Below, one piece after another: positions 1 through 5,466 of a DNA stretch of 11,225 nucleotides; the first letter of the stretch is position 1, and the number at the start of each line of letters is the position of its first letter. This DNA is from an uncultured Frankineae bacterium (GTDB lineage: Bacteria; Actinomycetota; Actinomycetes; Mycobacteriales; SCTD01), in NCBI GenBank assembly GCA_902805805.1, contig CADCUE010000125.1:1-11225 (forward strand), given 5' to 3'. Under the pieces are notes generated by a model. The model did no database searches and had not been told where the DNA came from. It was given only the letters and a program-made list of their open reading frames with translations. Position numbers and translations under genes: made by a program.

Positions 1-2
1 CG

Positions 3-320
3 GTCCACGACATGCAGGCGGTCTACGACGGGGACCGCTGGACCCGCCGTGGCGCAGACGGCGCCGAGCTGACGCCCTCGGTGGTCCTGCTCGCCACTCC
101 CGGCCACACGCCGCAGGACGTCACCACGCTCGTCGGCACTGCGGAGGGCGTCGTCGCGCTCACCCACCTGTGGTGGACCGACGAGGGACCGGCGGAGGAC
201 CCGTACGCCCCGGACCGCGAGGCGCTGCGGGCCTCGCGCGAGCGGGTGCTCGAGGTCGCCGACCACATCGTCCCCGGGCACGGCGCCCGCTTCGTGCCCG
301 GCACGCAGACCCCCCGCTGA
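3..320 (+). CDS. MBL-fold metallohydrolase, C-terminal part (gene starts before the window)
   Basis: This is the last 105 codons of a metallo-beta-lactamase-fold protein; the frame is open to the left edge, so the N-terminal half with the expected HxHxDH zinc motif is outside the window. Two C-terminal landmarks of the fold are visible: a TPGHTPQD loop (His at bases 105-107), which normally supplies a zinc ligand, and VPGHGARF near the end, which supplies the last histidine. Spacing and wording resemble MBLAC1-like and glyoxalase-II-like hydrolases. Between them, where many relatives carry a G-D motif with the metal-bridging aspartate, this protein reads VALTHLWWTD, so the bridging ligand is altered or displaced. 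The ATG at base 12 is an internal methionine, not the start. The substrate cannot be told from this fragment. The fold is fairly sure; the subfamily is a guess. Confidence 0.75.
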   Translation, partial: VHDMQAVYDGDRWTRRGADGAELTPSVVLLATPGHTPQDVTTLVGTAEGVVALTHLWWTDEGPAEDPYAPDREALRASRERVLEVADHIVPGHGARFVPGTQTPR

Positions 321-463
321 GAGGGCGTACCGACCTCGTGTCGTCGGGTGCTGTCCAGGATCACGCCATGCAGGCGGGAGCCGTCGGCCGCAAGGTCGAG
401 GGCGACCGGGCGCGGACGGCGGACCACTGCGTGTCGTCGTCCGGCCCGGCTGACGGCCCGTTG

Positions 464-476
464 CCGGCTCAGCCGG
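464..476. repeat. 13-bp palindrome at the convergent gene ends
   Basis: CCGGCT-C-AGCCGG is a perfect 6-bp inverted repeat around one base. It overlaps the stop codon of the minus-strand AhpD-like gene and faces the end of the plus-strand MBL-fold gene. It has no T-tract and the loop would be too tight without opening base pairs, so a terminator role is only possible. The rest of the 148-base gap (321-468) shows nothing recognisable. Confidence 0.25.
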
Positions 477-1035
477 AGCGGGGTGTGCGACCCATCAGGT
501 AGAACTCGTCGTTCGGCATGGTGCCGGTGAGGTGGACCAGCCGGTTCGACATCGCGAAGAAGGCGCTGATCGCACCGACGTCCCAGATGTCGTCCTCGGA
601 CAGGCCGTGGGCGCGCAGCGTCTCGAGGATCTCCGGCGTGACCGTCCACGGCTCGACCGCGAACCGGACGGCGACCTCGAGCACCGCGCGCTGGCGGTCG
701 TCGAGCTCGGCCTTGCGCCAGTCCGTGGCCACCTGGTCGGCGATGCGCGGGTTGCGCGCGCGGATACGGGCGATCGCGCCATGGGCGACCACGCAGTACA
801 GGCAGCGGTTCTCGGCGCTCGTGGCGACCACCACGAGCTCTCGGTCGCCCTTCGTGAGCGCCGGCGTCTCCTTGTCCATCAGCGCGTCGTGGTAGGCGAA
901 GAACGCGCGCCACTCGGCGGGACGCCGGGCGAGCGACAGGAAGACGTTCGGCACGAAGCCGGACTTGTCCTCGACCTCAGCGATCCGCTGCCGCAGGTCC
1001 TCGGGCAGCAGGTCACGCGGCGGCACCTCGAACAT
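469..1035 (-). CDS. AhpD-like peroxidase-related enzyme (carboxymuconolactone decarboxylase superfamily)
   Basis: A 188-residue cytoplasmic protein of the alkylhydroperoxidase AhpD-like fold. The active-site signature is complete: Glu66, then Cys78-x-x-Cys81 and His85 (ENRCLYCVVAHG). The spacings of 12, 3 and 4 equal those of the Glu/Cys/Cys/His proton-relay site of mycobacterial AhpD. Length, the N-terminal GFVPNVFLSLARRP stretch and the C-terminal AMSNRLVHLTGTMPNDEFY stretch fit the 'peroxidase-related enzyme' subfamily rather than true AhpD. The likely activity is thiol-dependent peroxide or organic hydroperoxide reduction through the CxxC pair; the in vivo reductant is unknown. The ATG at 1035 has only a weak AGGG about eight bases upstream. 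It stands alone: the plus-strand gene to the left converges on it, and 123 bases separate it from the RDD gene upstream. The family call is firm; the physiological substrate is not known. Confidence 0.88.
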   Translation of the reverse strand: MFEVPPRDLLPEDLRQRIAEVEDKSGFVPNVFLSLARRPAEWRAFFAYHDALMDKETPALTKGDRELVVVATSAENRCLYCVVAHGAIARIRARNPRIADQVATDWRKAELDDRQRAVLEVAVRFAVEPWTVTPEILETLRAHGLSEDDIWDVGAISAFFAMSNRLVHLTGTMPNDEFYLMGRTPRSG

Positions 1036-1158
1036 GCGCCGACCCTAGACCCGTCCTCCACCGGCCACCAAGAAGGGGCTCCAGCCCTCGAGCGACGCCC
1101 TGACGGGTGAGCCCTGACCCCTGCCTTCCCCCGACCACCGCGCAAGGCCGACGTCGTC

Positions 1159-1635
1159 TCAGAAGCCGATCAGCCGGCCCGACATGAAGGCGTGCAGCGC
1201 CCAGACCCCGCCCAGCGCCAGGACGACGGCGGTCCCGAGCGCCGAGGCCCAGCCGGCGGTGGACATCCCGCCCGAGCGGCGCAGGCGCACGCTCGGCGCG
1301 AGCAGGACCATCGCCGGTGTGCGGCCGCGCCGCAGGGACACGCCGGTGTAGAGGACACCGATCACGATGCTCGCCAGCGGCAGCACCAGCAGGAACACGA
1401 GCAGGTACAGGCCCTCGCATCCTGTGCCGGCGTCGTCGGCGGGCGGGTCGCACAGTCTCGGGGCCCAGCCCGGCCAGAAGAACGCCGTCCACACCAGCAA
1501 CGGCATGGGCACGACGAAGGCGAGGAGCGCGTCCACCAGCAGGGCGGTCCCGAGCCGCGCGACCACGCCCGCGCGTGCGGCAGGCGTCAGCGTCGGGGTG
1601 CGCGCCGAGGAAGGGCGAGGGACGGCAGGTGCCAC
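1159..1635 (-). CDS. RDD-type integral membrane protein (start uncertain)
   Basis: About 158 residues if read from the GTG at 1635. Three hydrophobic segments are visible at roughly residues 25-50, 75-97 and 130-152, the layout of the RDD family. The family's marks are present in modified form: an R...D pair at the head of segment 1 (VARLGTALLVDALL) and, after segment 2, SLRRGRTPAMVLLAPSVRLRR, matching the conserved G-x-TPGK-x-x-G-x-x-V region, although the usual GK after TP is AM here. RDD proteins are small membrane proteins; some have been linked to ion or osmolyte transport, but no function can be assigned here. Two cysteines (62 and 73) flank an outer loop rich in Asp and Pro. The frame stays open upstream to 1950, but that part is Arg/Ser/Pro-rich and looks non-coding. 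No good ribosome binding site precedes the GTG. Confidence 0.6.
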   Translation of the reverse strand: MAPAVPRPSSARTPTLTPAARAGVVARLGTALLVDALLAFVVPMPLLVWTAFFWPGWAPRLCDPPADDAGTGCEGLYLLVFLLVLPLASIVIGVLYTGVSLRRGRTPAMVLLAPSVRLRRSGGMSTAGWASALGTAVVLALGGVWALHAFMSGRLIGF

Positions 1636-2018
1636 CGGCGCGCGCGGTGAGGACCGGCGGCGTGAGCCGTCGCCTGCACCAGCGGGCTCGGCCTCGTGCC
1701 CGCAGGAGGCGGCGCTGCGGCGCTGCGGTCGGTCTGCGCGCCGGTCCACCCGCAGCCGCACAGGCACAGACCGCTGGTCCGGTCGTACATCCTCACCTGC
1801 CCGGTGATCTCGTCCAGACGACGGTCGACCGGTGCAGGGGGCCGACCCGTGGCGTGGGTCCGACAGTAGCGACGCCTCGGCAGTCGCGCGGGCAGACGAC
1901 GACTTTCCACCCAGTTGCCCCGGTGCAGCCCGAGGGACCGGGTCCGACACCTGACCGGTGCCACCCCCGCCGTCGGCCGCCGCCCCCCGACGGACTGCCC
2001 CGAAGCCCTGCGGCCCGC

Positions 2019-2047
2019 TTCCGCGCCGCGTACGTTCCCGCTACGGT
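2019..2047 (+). promoter_or_regulatory. Possible sigma-70-type promoter for the exported four-Cys protein
   Basis: TTCCGC (2019-2024) and TACGGT (2042-2047) are 17 bases apart. They match the -35 and -10 consensus only at the strongest positions (TT; TA...T). A start about seven bases later would leave a leader of roughly 20 bases containing the ribosome binding site. Such matches are common by chance in GC-rich DNA, so this is weak. Confidence 0.25.
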
Positions 2048-2061
2048 CCGGTCACGACGGT

Positions 2062-2066
2062 GGAGG
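2062..2066 (+). promoter_or_regulatory. Ribosome binding site (GGAGG) fixing the start at 2075
   Basis: A full GGAGG lies eight bases before the ATG at 2075. The frame is open further upstream to 1958, but this site and the signal peptide that begins at this ATG decide the start. Confidence 0.7.
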
Positions 2067-2074
2067 TTGCGCCC

Positions 2075-2554
2075 ATGAAGCGCGTTGCGCTCGTCCTCGC
2101 GGGGGCTCTCATCGGCGCGGGGCTGCTCGGCCCGGCACCGGCCGGGGCCGTCGCCGTCCCCGACAGGGGCAACATCCCCGGCTACGTGAGGATCGTGGGT
2201 CCGGTCCACACGTCCTTCATCGCGATCAAGGTCAACTGCGTGGCGGGGACGACGGCGACCGTGGAGCACGGGTCGGTCAGCCAGCCCCACGACCCCTTCT
2301 TCGGGGACCCACTGGGCAACCCCGCCCCGACCAACGTGAGCCTCACGGAACAGGGGGTGTCCCTCCCGTGCACCGGCCGCGAGAAGCTGGTGCGCCTCCC
2401 GCTGGCGCCCATGGACTGCCCCGACGACCGTCCCGCCTGCGGAGCGCGGCCGGGGCTGGTGAGAGGAGTCAACGCCGACGTCCAGCTCGGGATCGCCTTC
2501 GAGCTCGACGACGTGGACTACCCGGCGCTGGACGTCCGCGTCGTCGGACGCTAG
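2075..2554 (+). CDS. Small exported protein with four cysteines, function unknown
   Basis: A 159-residue protein. The N-terminus is a clear Sec signal peptide: MKR, a hydrophobic run (about residues 4-18), then PAPAGA with likely cleavage near residue 25. The mature part (about 134 residues) is rich in Val, Pro and Gly with alternating hydrophobic stretches such as YVRIVGPVHTSFIAIKV and ELDDVDYPALDVRVVG, which suggests a beta-sandwich-like fold. It carries exactly four cysteines (55, 99, 115 and 122), enough for two disulfides, as expected outside the membrane. I do not recognise a family. It is transcribed alone, away from the RDD gene and towards the putative selenoprotein gene, whose stop codon lies only 15 bases from its own. 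Reality as a gene is well supported by the ribosome binding site, signal peptide and codon use. Confidence 0.75.
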   Translation: MKRVALVLAGALIGAGLLGPAPAGAVAVPDRGNIPGYVRIVGPVHTSFIAIKVNCVAGTTATVEHGSVSQPHDPFFGDPLGNPAPTNVSLTEQGVSLPCTGREKLVRLPLAPMDCPDDRPACGARPGLVRGVNADVQLGIAFELDDVDYPALDVRVVGR

Positions 2555-2577
2555 GGCGGCAGCGAGCCGTCACCGCC
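2555..2577. terminator. Weak inverted repeat between convergent genes
   Basis: GGCGG (2555-2559) pairs with CCGCC (2573-2577), and an overlapping CGGC/GCCG pair lies inside. It fills the 15-base gap between the converging 2554 and 2570 gene ends and runs into the minus-strand stop codon. There is no T-tract, so a bidirectional terminator is only a possibility. Confidence 0.2.
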
Positions 2578-3658
2578 GGGGTTCGAGCTCGAGGGGTTCG
2601 TAGTAGTTCTCGGCGCCCTCACGGCGGACGTCGGTGAGCCAGTCGCCGTCGTACTGCTCCGTCGGACCCTGCGCCGGGTCCGCGAAGGTCCACGCCTGCC
2701 TGCGGTAGGTCCAGTTGTCCGGCTGCAGCCGGTGGCTCTCGCGGAACCACCGGACCGCCCGCTCGGCTCGGCCGGTGCGGTGCAGGTGCTGGCCCAACGC
2801 GAACGCGGCCGCTGCCTCGGCCTGCTCGCGCGGCCGGGGGCGGGACCGCTCGAGCACCTCGTCGGCCGACAGCGCGTAGGGCGAGTCACTGCCGCGCGCC
2901 ACCCAGTCGCGCAGCGCACTGACGTAGCCCTCCGGGTCGATCCGCATCTTGCGCACCTCGGGGATGACCGTGCGCAGTCGCTGCAGGGCAGCCGGCGGGG
3001 TCGAGGCCTGCACCTGCGGGTCGTCGACGTCGATCGAGGCGAAGGCCGGGAAGGACGGGTAGGCGGTCTCCGGCGGACGGACGATCACGCCGTCCTCGTC
3101 GATCCAGATGCCGCTCGGGACGTTGACGACGCCGAACAGCTCACCGAGGCGGTGGGCAGCGTCCACGACCACCGGGAAGCCGACGTCGTCCGGGACGAAC
3201 GGGCGAGCGGCCTCAGCGCCGCCGGTGTCCATGGCGACGCTGAGCAGCTCGAAGCCGGACGGCGCGAGCTCGGTGCGCAGGGCCTGCCAGACCGGCAGGT
3301 CGAAGCGGCAGCCTCACCAGCTCGCCCACGCGGCGATGAGCACCTTCTTGCCCCTCAGCCGGGCCAGCTCGAACGGCTCGCCGTCGAGGGTGGGCAGCAC
3401 CAGCTCGGGGGCCTGCACGGAGGACAGCGCGCGTCCACCCGACTCCGGACCGAGGGACCACAGGCCCTCCTCGCCGTCGTGCAGCAGCGGCAGCCCGAGC
3501 GCAGCCGCGAAGGCCGGCAGGTCGACGCTGCTGCCGTCCTGCACTCCGGCCGGCAGCGGGACGCAGCGGACGTCCTTGCAGGCACCCTCGGGCTTGACCT
3601 CCCAGCCGGTCTCGGCGGCCAGTCGCGCCAGGGGCACCCGCACGGTGTCGGAGATCAT
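2570..3658 (-). CDS. Thioredoxin/TlpA-like selenoprotein with in-frame UGA (Sec115)
   Basis: One 362-residue frame is interrupted only by a TGA at 3314-3316, codon 115. Upstream: residues 1-80 form a small domain with Cys27 and Cys32, then a thioredoxin-fold start (APELVLPTLDG, then GKKVLIAAWASW). The TGA falls exactly at the first redox cysteine, giving WASW-Sec-Gly-Cys117-Arg. Downstream the same frame continues the fold without a break: FELLSVAMDTG, FPVVVDAAHRLGELFG, and the cis-proline loop NVPSGIWIDEDG (Pro181). Residues about 280-322 resemble a TPR helix pair. No cysteine follows 117. A hairpin with a GGUCU loop follows the TGA (see its entry). Family knowledge predicts a thiol oxidoreductase or peroxidase-like role; no signal peptide is visible, so it is probably cytoplasmic. 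The motif is U-x-C, one residue shorter than the usual CxxC. The ATG is fixed by its ATGA overlap with the lipoprotein gene. The alternative, an inactivating point mutation of a TGC codon, is less likely given the hairpin. Confidence 0.85.
3283..3299 (-). promoter_or_regulatory. Bacterial SECIS-like hairpin inside the coding region
   Basis: Read on the minus strand, CCUGCC-GGUCU-GGCAGG is a perfect 6-bp stem closed by a five-base loop. Counting the U of the UGA as base 1, the stem spans bases 18-34 and the loop bases 24-28. Bacterial SECIS elements sit directly after the UGA and present a GU-containing apical loop to SelB; the Escherichia coli fdhF element has the same GGUCU in its loop, about two bases closer to its UGA. 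The match in position, stem and loop is direct sequence evidence for selenocysteine insertion; SelB binding itself is inferred. Confidence 0.8.
3314..3316 (-). other. In-frame UGA read as selenocysteine (codon 115)
   Basis: The TGA lies between TGG (Trp114) and GGC-TGC (Gly116-Cys117), at the redox site of the thioredoxin fold. Coding character and homology continue on both sides in the same frame, so an automatic gene caller would wrongly split the gene into a 114-residue and a 220-residue piece. Confidence 0.82.
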
Positions 3659-4461
3659 CCCGACAACCTACGCCGTGGCGCAGCAGGTCGTCCTGGCCGT
3701 GCTCGGCTGTCAGCCGCCTGGTGCAGCGCCGTGACGAACTGCCGGACCGCCGCGTCGTCGGGACCGATGGCGAGCCAGGCCGTCTCGCTGCTGGTCCATC
3801 CCACGGCCTGCGCTGTGAAGTCCTCCGCCCCCTCCGCACCGTCGATCCGGCAGGAGAACCAGGCCGGCGTCGTGGCGTCCACCGCCGCCATCCCCGGCCC
3901 CGGGTACCCCCCGGGCATCCGCTCGATCGTGCCCTCGTAGGTGTCCATGTCGCAGGCGTACATCAGTCCGAACATGGCGGCGAGGCTGGCCTGCGCGCCG
4001 ACCATCTCGGGCGGGGTCTCCGGTCCTCCGGACATGGCGTCGTCCGACACGAGCAGCGAGAGGTCCTTGCCGTAGGCGACGACCGCGGACTCGTCTCCCG
4101 CCCCTGCCGGCTCCCCCTCGAAGTCCTCGCTGTCCGACAGCTTCGGGAGGTACTGACGCGCCTCGCCGCCGAGCTCGGCCGGCAGCGCGGCGAGCAGGGT
4201 CCGGGCGTCCTGCATGCTGCCGGGCCACGAGGCCCCGTCAACGCCGTACGACGCACCGTCCGCAGACCACTGCCCACCGGCAGGAGCCGACGACTGGCTC
4301 GGCCCGTTCGCGACCTCGACGCGGTCGTTCGGCTCGGCGGACGGGCTGGCGGAGCCGCAGGCCACCAGGGCGGTCGCCAACACCGCCACACCCGCTGCTC
4401 GACGGATGCCGCTCGACGACGACAACGGGCTGCACGTCGGCCTCATCGACATGGCGACCAC
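3655..4461 (-). CDS. Putative lipoprotein of unknown function, coupled to the selenoprotein gene
   Basis: A 268-residue protein from a GTG at 4461 (GAGAGG four bases upstream); in-frame ATGs at 4452 and 4446 are alternatives and leave the signal peptide intact. Arg20-Arg21, a hydrophobic run and the lipobox LVAC (Cys35) predict export and lipid attachment at the outer face of the membrane. Ser/Ala/Pro/Gly-rich linker residues (36-80) precede a globular part with Cys170 (FGLMYACDMDTYEG) and Cys204 (AWFSCRIDG), likely a disulfide. I do not recognise a family; the layout recalls the many actinobacterial lipoproteins of roughly DUF3558 type, but I see no decisive motif. The last residues (RARPGRPAAPRRR) are basic and disordered. 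Its TGA overlaps the selenoprotein ATG as ATGA, so translation is probably coupled. Whether it works with that cytoplasmic redox protein is unknown. Confidence 0.72.
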   Translation of the reverse strand: MVAMSMRPTCSPLSSSSGIRRAAGVAVLATALVACGSASPSAEPNDRVEVANGPSQSSAPAGGQWSADGASYGVDGASWPGSMQDARTLLAALPAELGGEARQYLPKLSDSEDFEGEPAGAGDESAVVAYGKDLSLLVSDDAMSGGPETPPEMVGAQASLAAMFGLMYACDMDTYEGTIERMPGGYPGPGMAAVDATTPAWFSCRIDGAEGAEDFTAQAVGWTSSETAWLAIGPDDAAVRQFVTALHQAADSRARPGRPAAPRRRLSG

Positions 4462-4518
4462 GCTGCCTCTCGAGCGGTGGGCCCCCCGATGCTGGAGAGC
4501 ACGCCCACCCTGCGCATC

Positions 4519-4530
4519 GGTAGAACTACC
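4519..4530. promoter_or_regulatory. Inverted repeat GGTAG-AA-CTACC, possible operator
   Basis: A perfect 5-bp inverted repeat with a two-base centre lies 58 bases upstream of the lipoprotein GTG, in the 133-base gap that must hold the promoter of the lipoprotein/selenoprotein pair unless they are read from further upstream. Its AT content stands out locally. The size and symmetry suit a dimeric repressor site, but no second copy was seen in the window. Confidence 0.3.
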
Positions 4531-4594
4531 TGCCGGCGTCCGGGACGCGGAGGACGTCCGTGCCCGTCGAGCCGCCCGCGTGCCGCCCCGTCCG

Positions 4595-5119
4595 TCAGCA
4601 GCTCAGCGTCGGGTTGAACAGCGCGAAGGTGCCGGCGGGGTTGGGCGCCCACACCCAGGCGTGCAGGTCGTAGTGCCTCGCCATGCCGGGGTGGTGGGCA
4701 GGCATCGGGCCCTGGAACGTCCGCCCGAACAGCGAGGGCGCGGCCGCGACGTCCGCCGCCTCGACGTAGTACTCCACCGCCACCAGCTCCAGCGTCCCGT
4801 TCTCGTCGGGTGCGTAGACGAGGATCTCCGGCTGCAGCGGGTCGACGGCCGGGTCCTGCATCAGGGCCGGGTTCTCGAAGTGGACCCCCATGGCGCCGGC
4901 CGGGCTCGAGACGCACTCCGGGGTCCGCTGGTAGCCGGCGCGCTCGGCCTGGACGGTCGAGTGGAACCGCGCCGTCGCAGCCCGGACGGCCGTGAGGTCC
5001 TCGTCGGGCGCCATCGCCTGCGCAGGGGCGACCGCCAGGGCGAGGCCTGCGACGACGACGGCCGGCAGTGCCGCGGTGAGGACGTGCAAGGGCCGACGGC
5101 TGCTGTGGGACGTGCTCAT
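4595..5119 (-). CDS. Exported protein of unknown function with C-terminal cysteine
   Basis: A 174-residue protein. It begins with a signal peptide (MSTSHSSRRP, hydrophobic residues 11-31, then APAQA with cleavage near residue 35). The mature part has the pattern AERAGYQRTPECVSS, GVHFENPALM, PEILVYAPDENGTLELVAVEYYV, PSLFGRTF and HYDLHAWVWAPNPAGTFALFNPTLSC. Such dense aromatic and histidine-containing motifs look conserved. Cys69 and the last residue, Cys174, are the only cysteines, so a disulfide tying the C-terminus back is likely. I have a sense of similar actinobacterial exported proteins ending in a W-NPxGxF-NP-C motif, but no function is known to me. The several His (80, 142, 143, 149, 153) could bind metal; that is speculation. 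The start overlaps the stop of the DUF4242-like gene (ATGA) and has a strong GGAGG, so the two are co-translated. Confidence 0.8.
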   Translation of the reverse strand: MSTSHSSRRPLHVLTAALPAVVVAGLALAVAPAQAMAPDEDLTAVRAATARFHSTVQAERAGYQRTPECVSSPAGAMGVHFENPALMQDPAVDPLQPEILVYAPDENGTLELVAVEYYVEAADVAAAPSLFGRTFQGPMPAHHPGMARHYDLHAWVWAPNPAGTFALFNPTLSC

Positions 5120-5415
5120 GATGATCCTCCAGAGTGGGTGGGTGCTTCGGGGACGAGGCGCAACGCCGGGCTCACGCGGTCGGCGTCCACACCGGTCGCT
5201 CGCAGGGCGCGCGCGACGTCGTTCGAGGAGTGGGCGGCGAACAGGGCGAACACCGTCTGCTGGTCCGGGACGACGAGCGTCGCGAGCCAGTCGACGGCCT
5301 GCCCGACCTCCGCCGTCCGCTGGGCCTTCGCGAGCACGAGACCGTCGGTCAGAGCCGGCCAGTAGTGCTCGGACAACCACAGGGGCGACGACGTGCGGAG
5401 GGGGCGGTGCGTCAT
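5116..5415 (-). CDS. Small DUF4242-like protein
   Basis: A 99-residue protein without a signal peptide. The middle and end (VDWLATLVVPDQQTVFALFAAHSSNDVARALRATGVDADRV) follow the beta-beta-alpha pattern of DUF4242: a strand with a VxWL start, a charged turn, a strand ending in a small-residue run, then a helix and the closing 'G-x-x-x-DR-V' motif. The N-terminal EHYWPAL stands where relatives have the first strand (E-x-F/Y-x-P). DUF4242 includes the Streptomyces nickel-binding protein SCO4226; the metal ligands of that protein are not evident here, so metal binding should not be assumed. The ATG at 5415 has no clear ribosome binding site. It lies 51 bases after the LuxR-type regulator and overlaps the exported protein gene by four bases, so it may be read with either or both. 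The family call is moderate. Confidence 0.6.
   Translation of the reverse strand: MTHRPLRTSSPLWLSEHYWPALTDGLVLAKAQRTAEVGQAVDWLATLVVPDQQTVFALFAAHSSNDVARALRATGVDADRVSPALRLVPEAPTHSGGSS
5126..5130 (-). promoter_or_regulatory. Ribosome binding site (GGAGG) for the exported protein
   Basis: GGAGG lies six bases before the ATG at 5119 and inside the last codons of the DUF4242-like gene. It fixes the start of the exported protein: the same frame is open far upstream, to 6217, across the regulator gene. Confidence 0.75.
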
Positions 5416-5466
5416 GCGGACACCGTGCCGCGGCTGCGACGGCGGCGTAACGGGGAAGACCCTCGA

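Larger units (their letters stand above)
1636..2074. other. 439-base stretch without a convincing gene
   Basis: This lies between the divergent RDD gene (minus) and the exported protein gene (plus), so it should hold both promoters. Several frames are open on both strands, but their translations are Arg/Pro/Ser-rich with no family resemblance, as expected of shadow frames in GC-rich DNA. The one item of note is a minus-strand ATG at 1790 preceded by a purine-rich GGGCAGGTGAGG. It opens a cysteine-rich start (MYDRTSGLCLCGCGW) that runs to a stop at 1587, in a different frame from the RDD gene. It could be a small separate protein, the frame-shifted N-terminus of the RDD protein, or chance. A weak promoter-like pair sits at 2019-2047. 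Confidence 0.4.

Noticed and set aside
23..913. A 296-residue minus-strand open frame
   Set aside because: It overlaps the AhpD-like gene in another frame and the MBL-fold gene antisense; the translation is Arg-rich without motifs.
3314..3658. A separate 114-residue protein ending at the TGA, with a second 220-residue protein starting at 3232 (or a pseudogene)
   Set aside because: Both parts are in one frame, the fold continues without loss across the TGA, the break falls on the redox residue, and a SECIS-like hairpin follows. One selenoprotein explains all of this better than two fragments or decay.
2732..3940. A 402-residue plus-strand open frame
   Set aside because: It is antisense to the selenoprotein and lipoprotein genes and has no recognisable motif.
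4531..4594. GC-rich repeats (CGGACG copies and GGACGTCC) after the exported protein gene as a terminator
   Set aside because: Only short stems of about five pairs can be drawn and there is no T-tract; such repeats are common by chance here.
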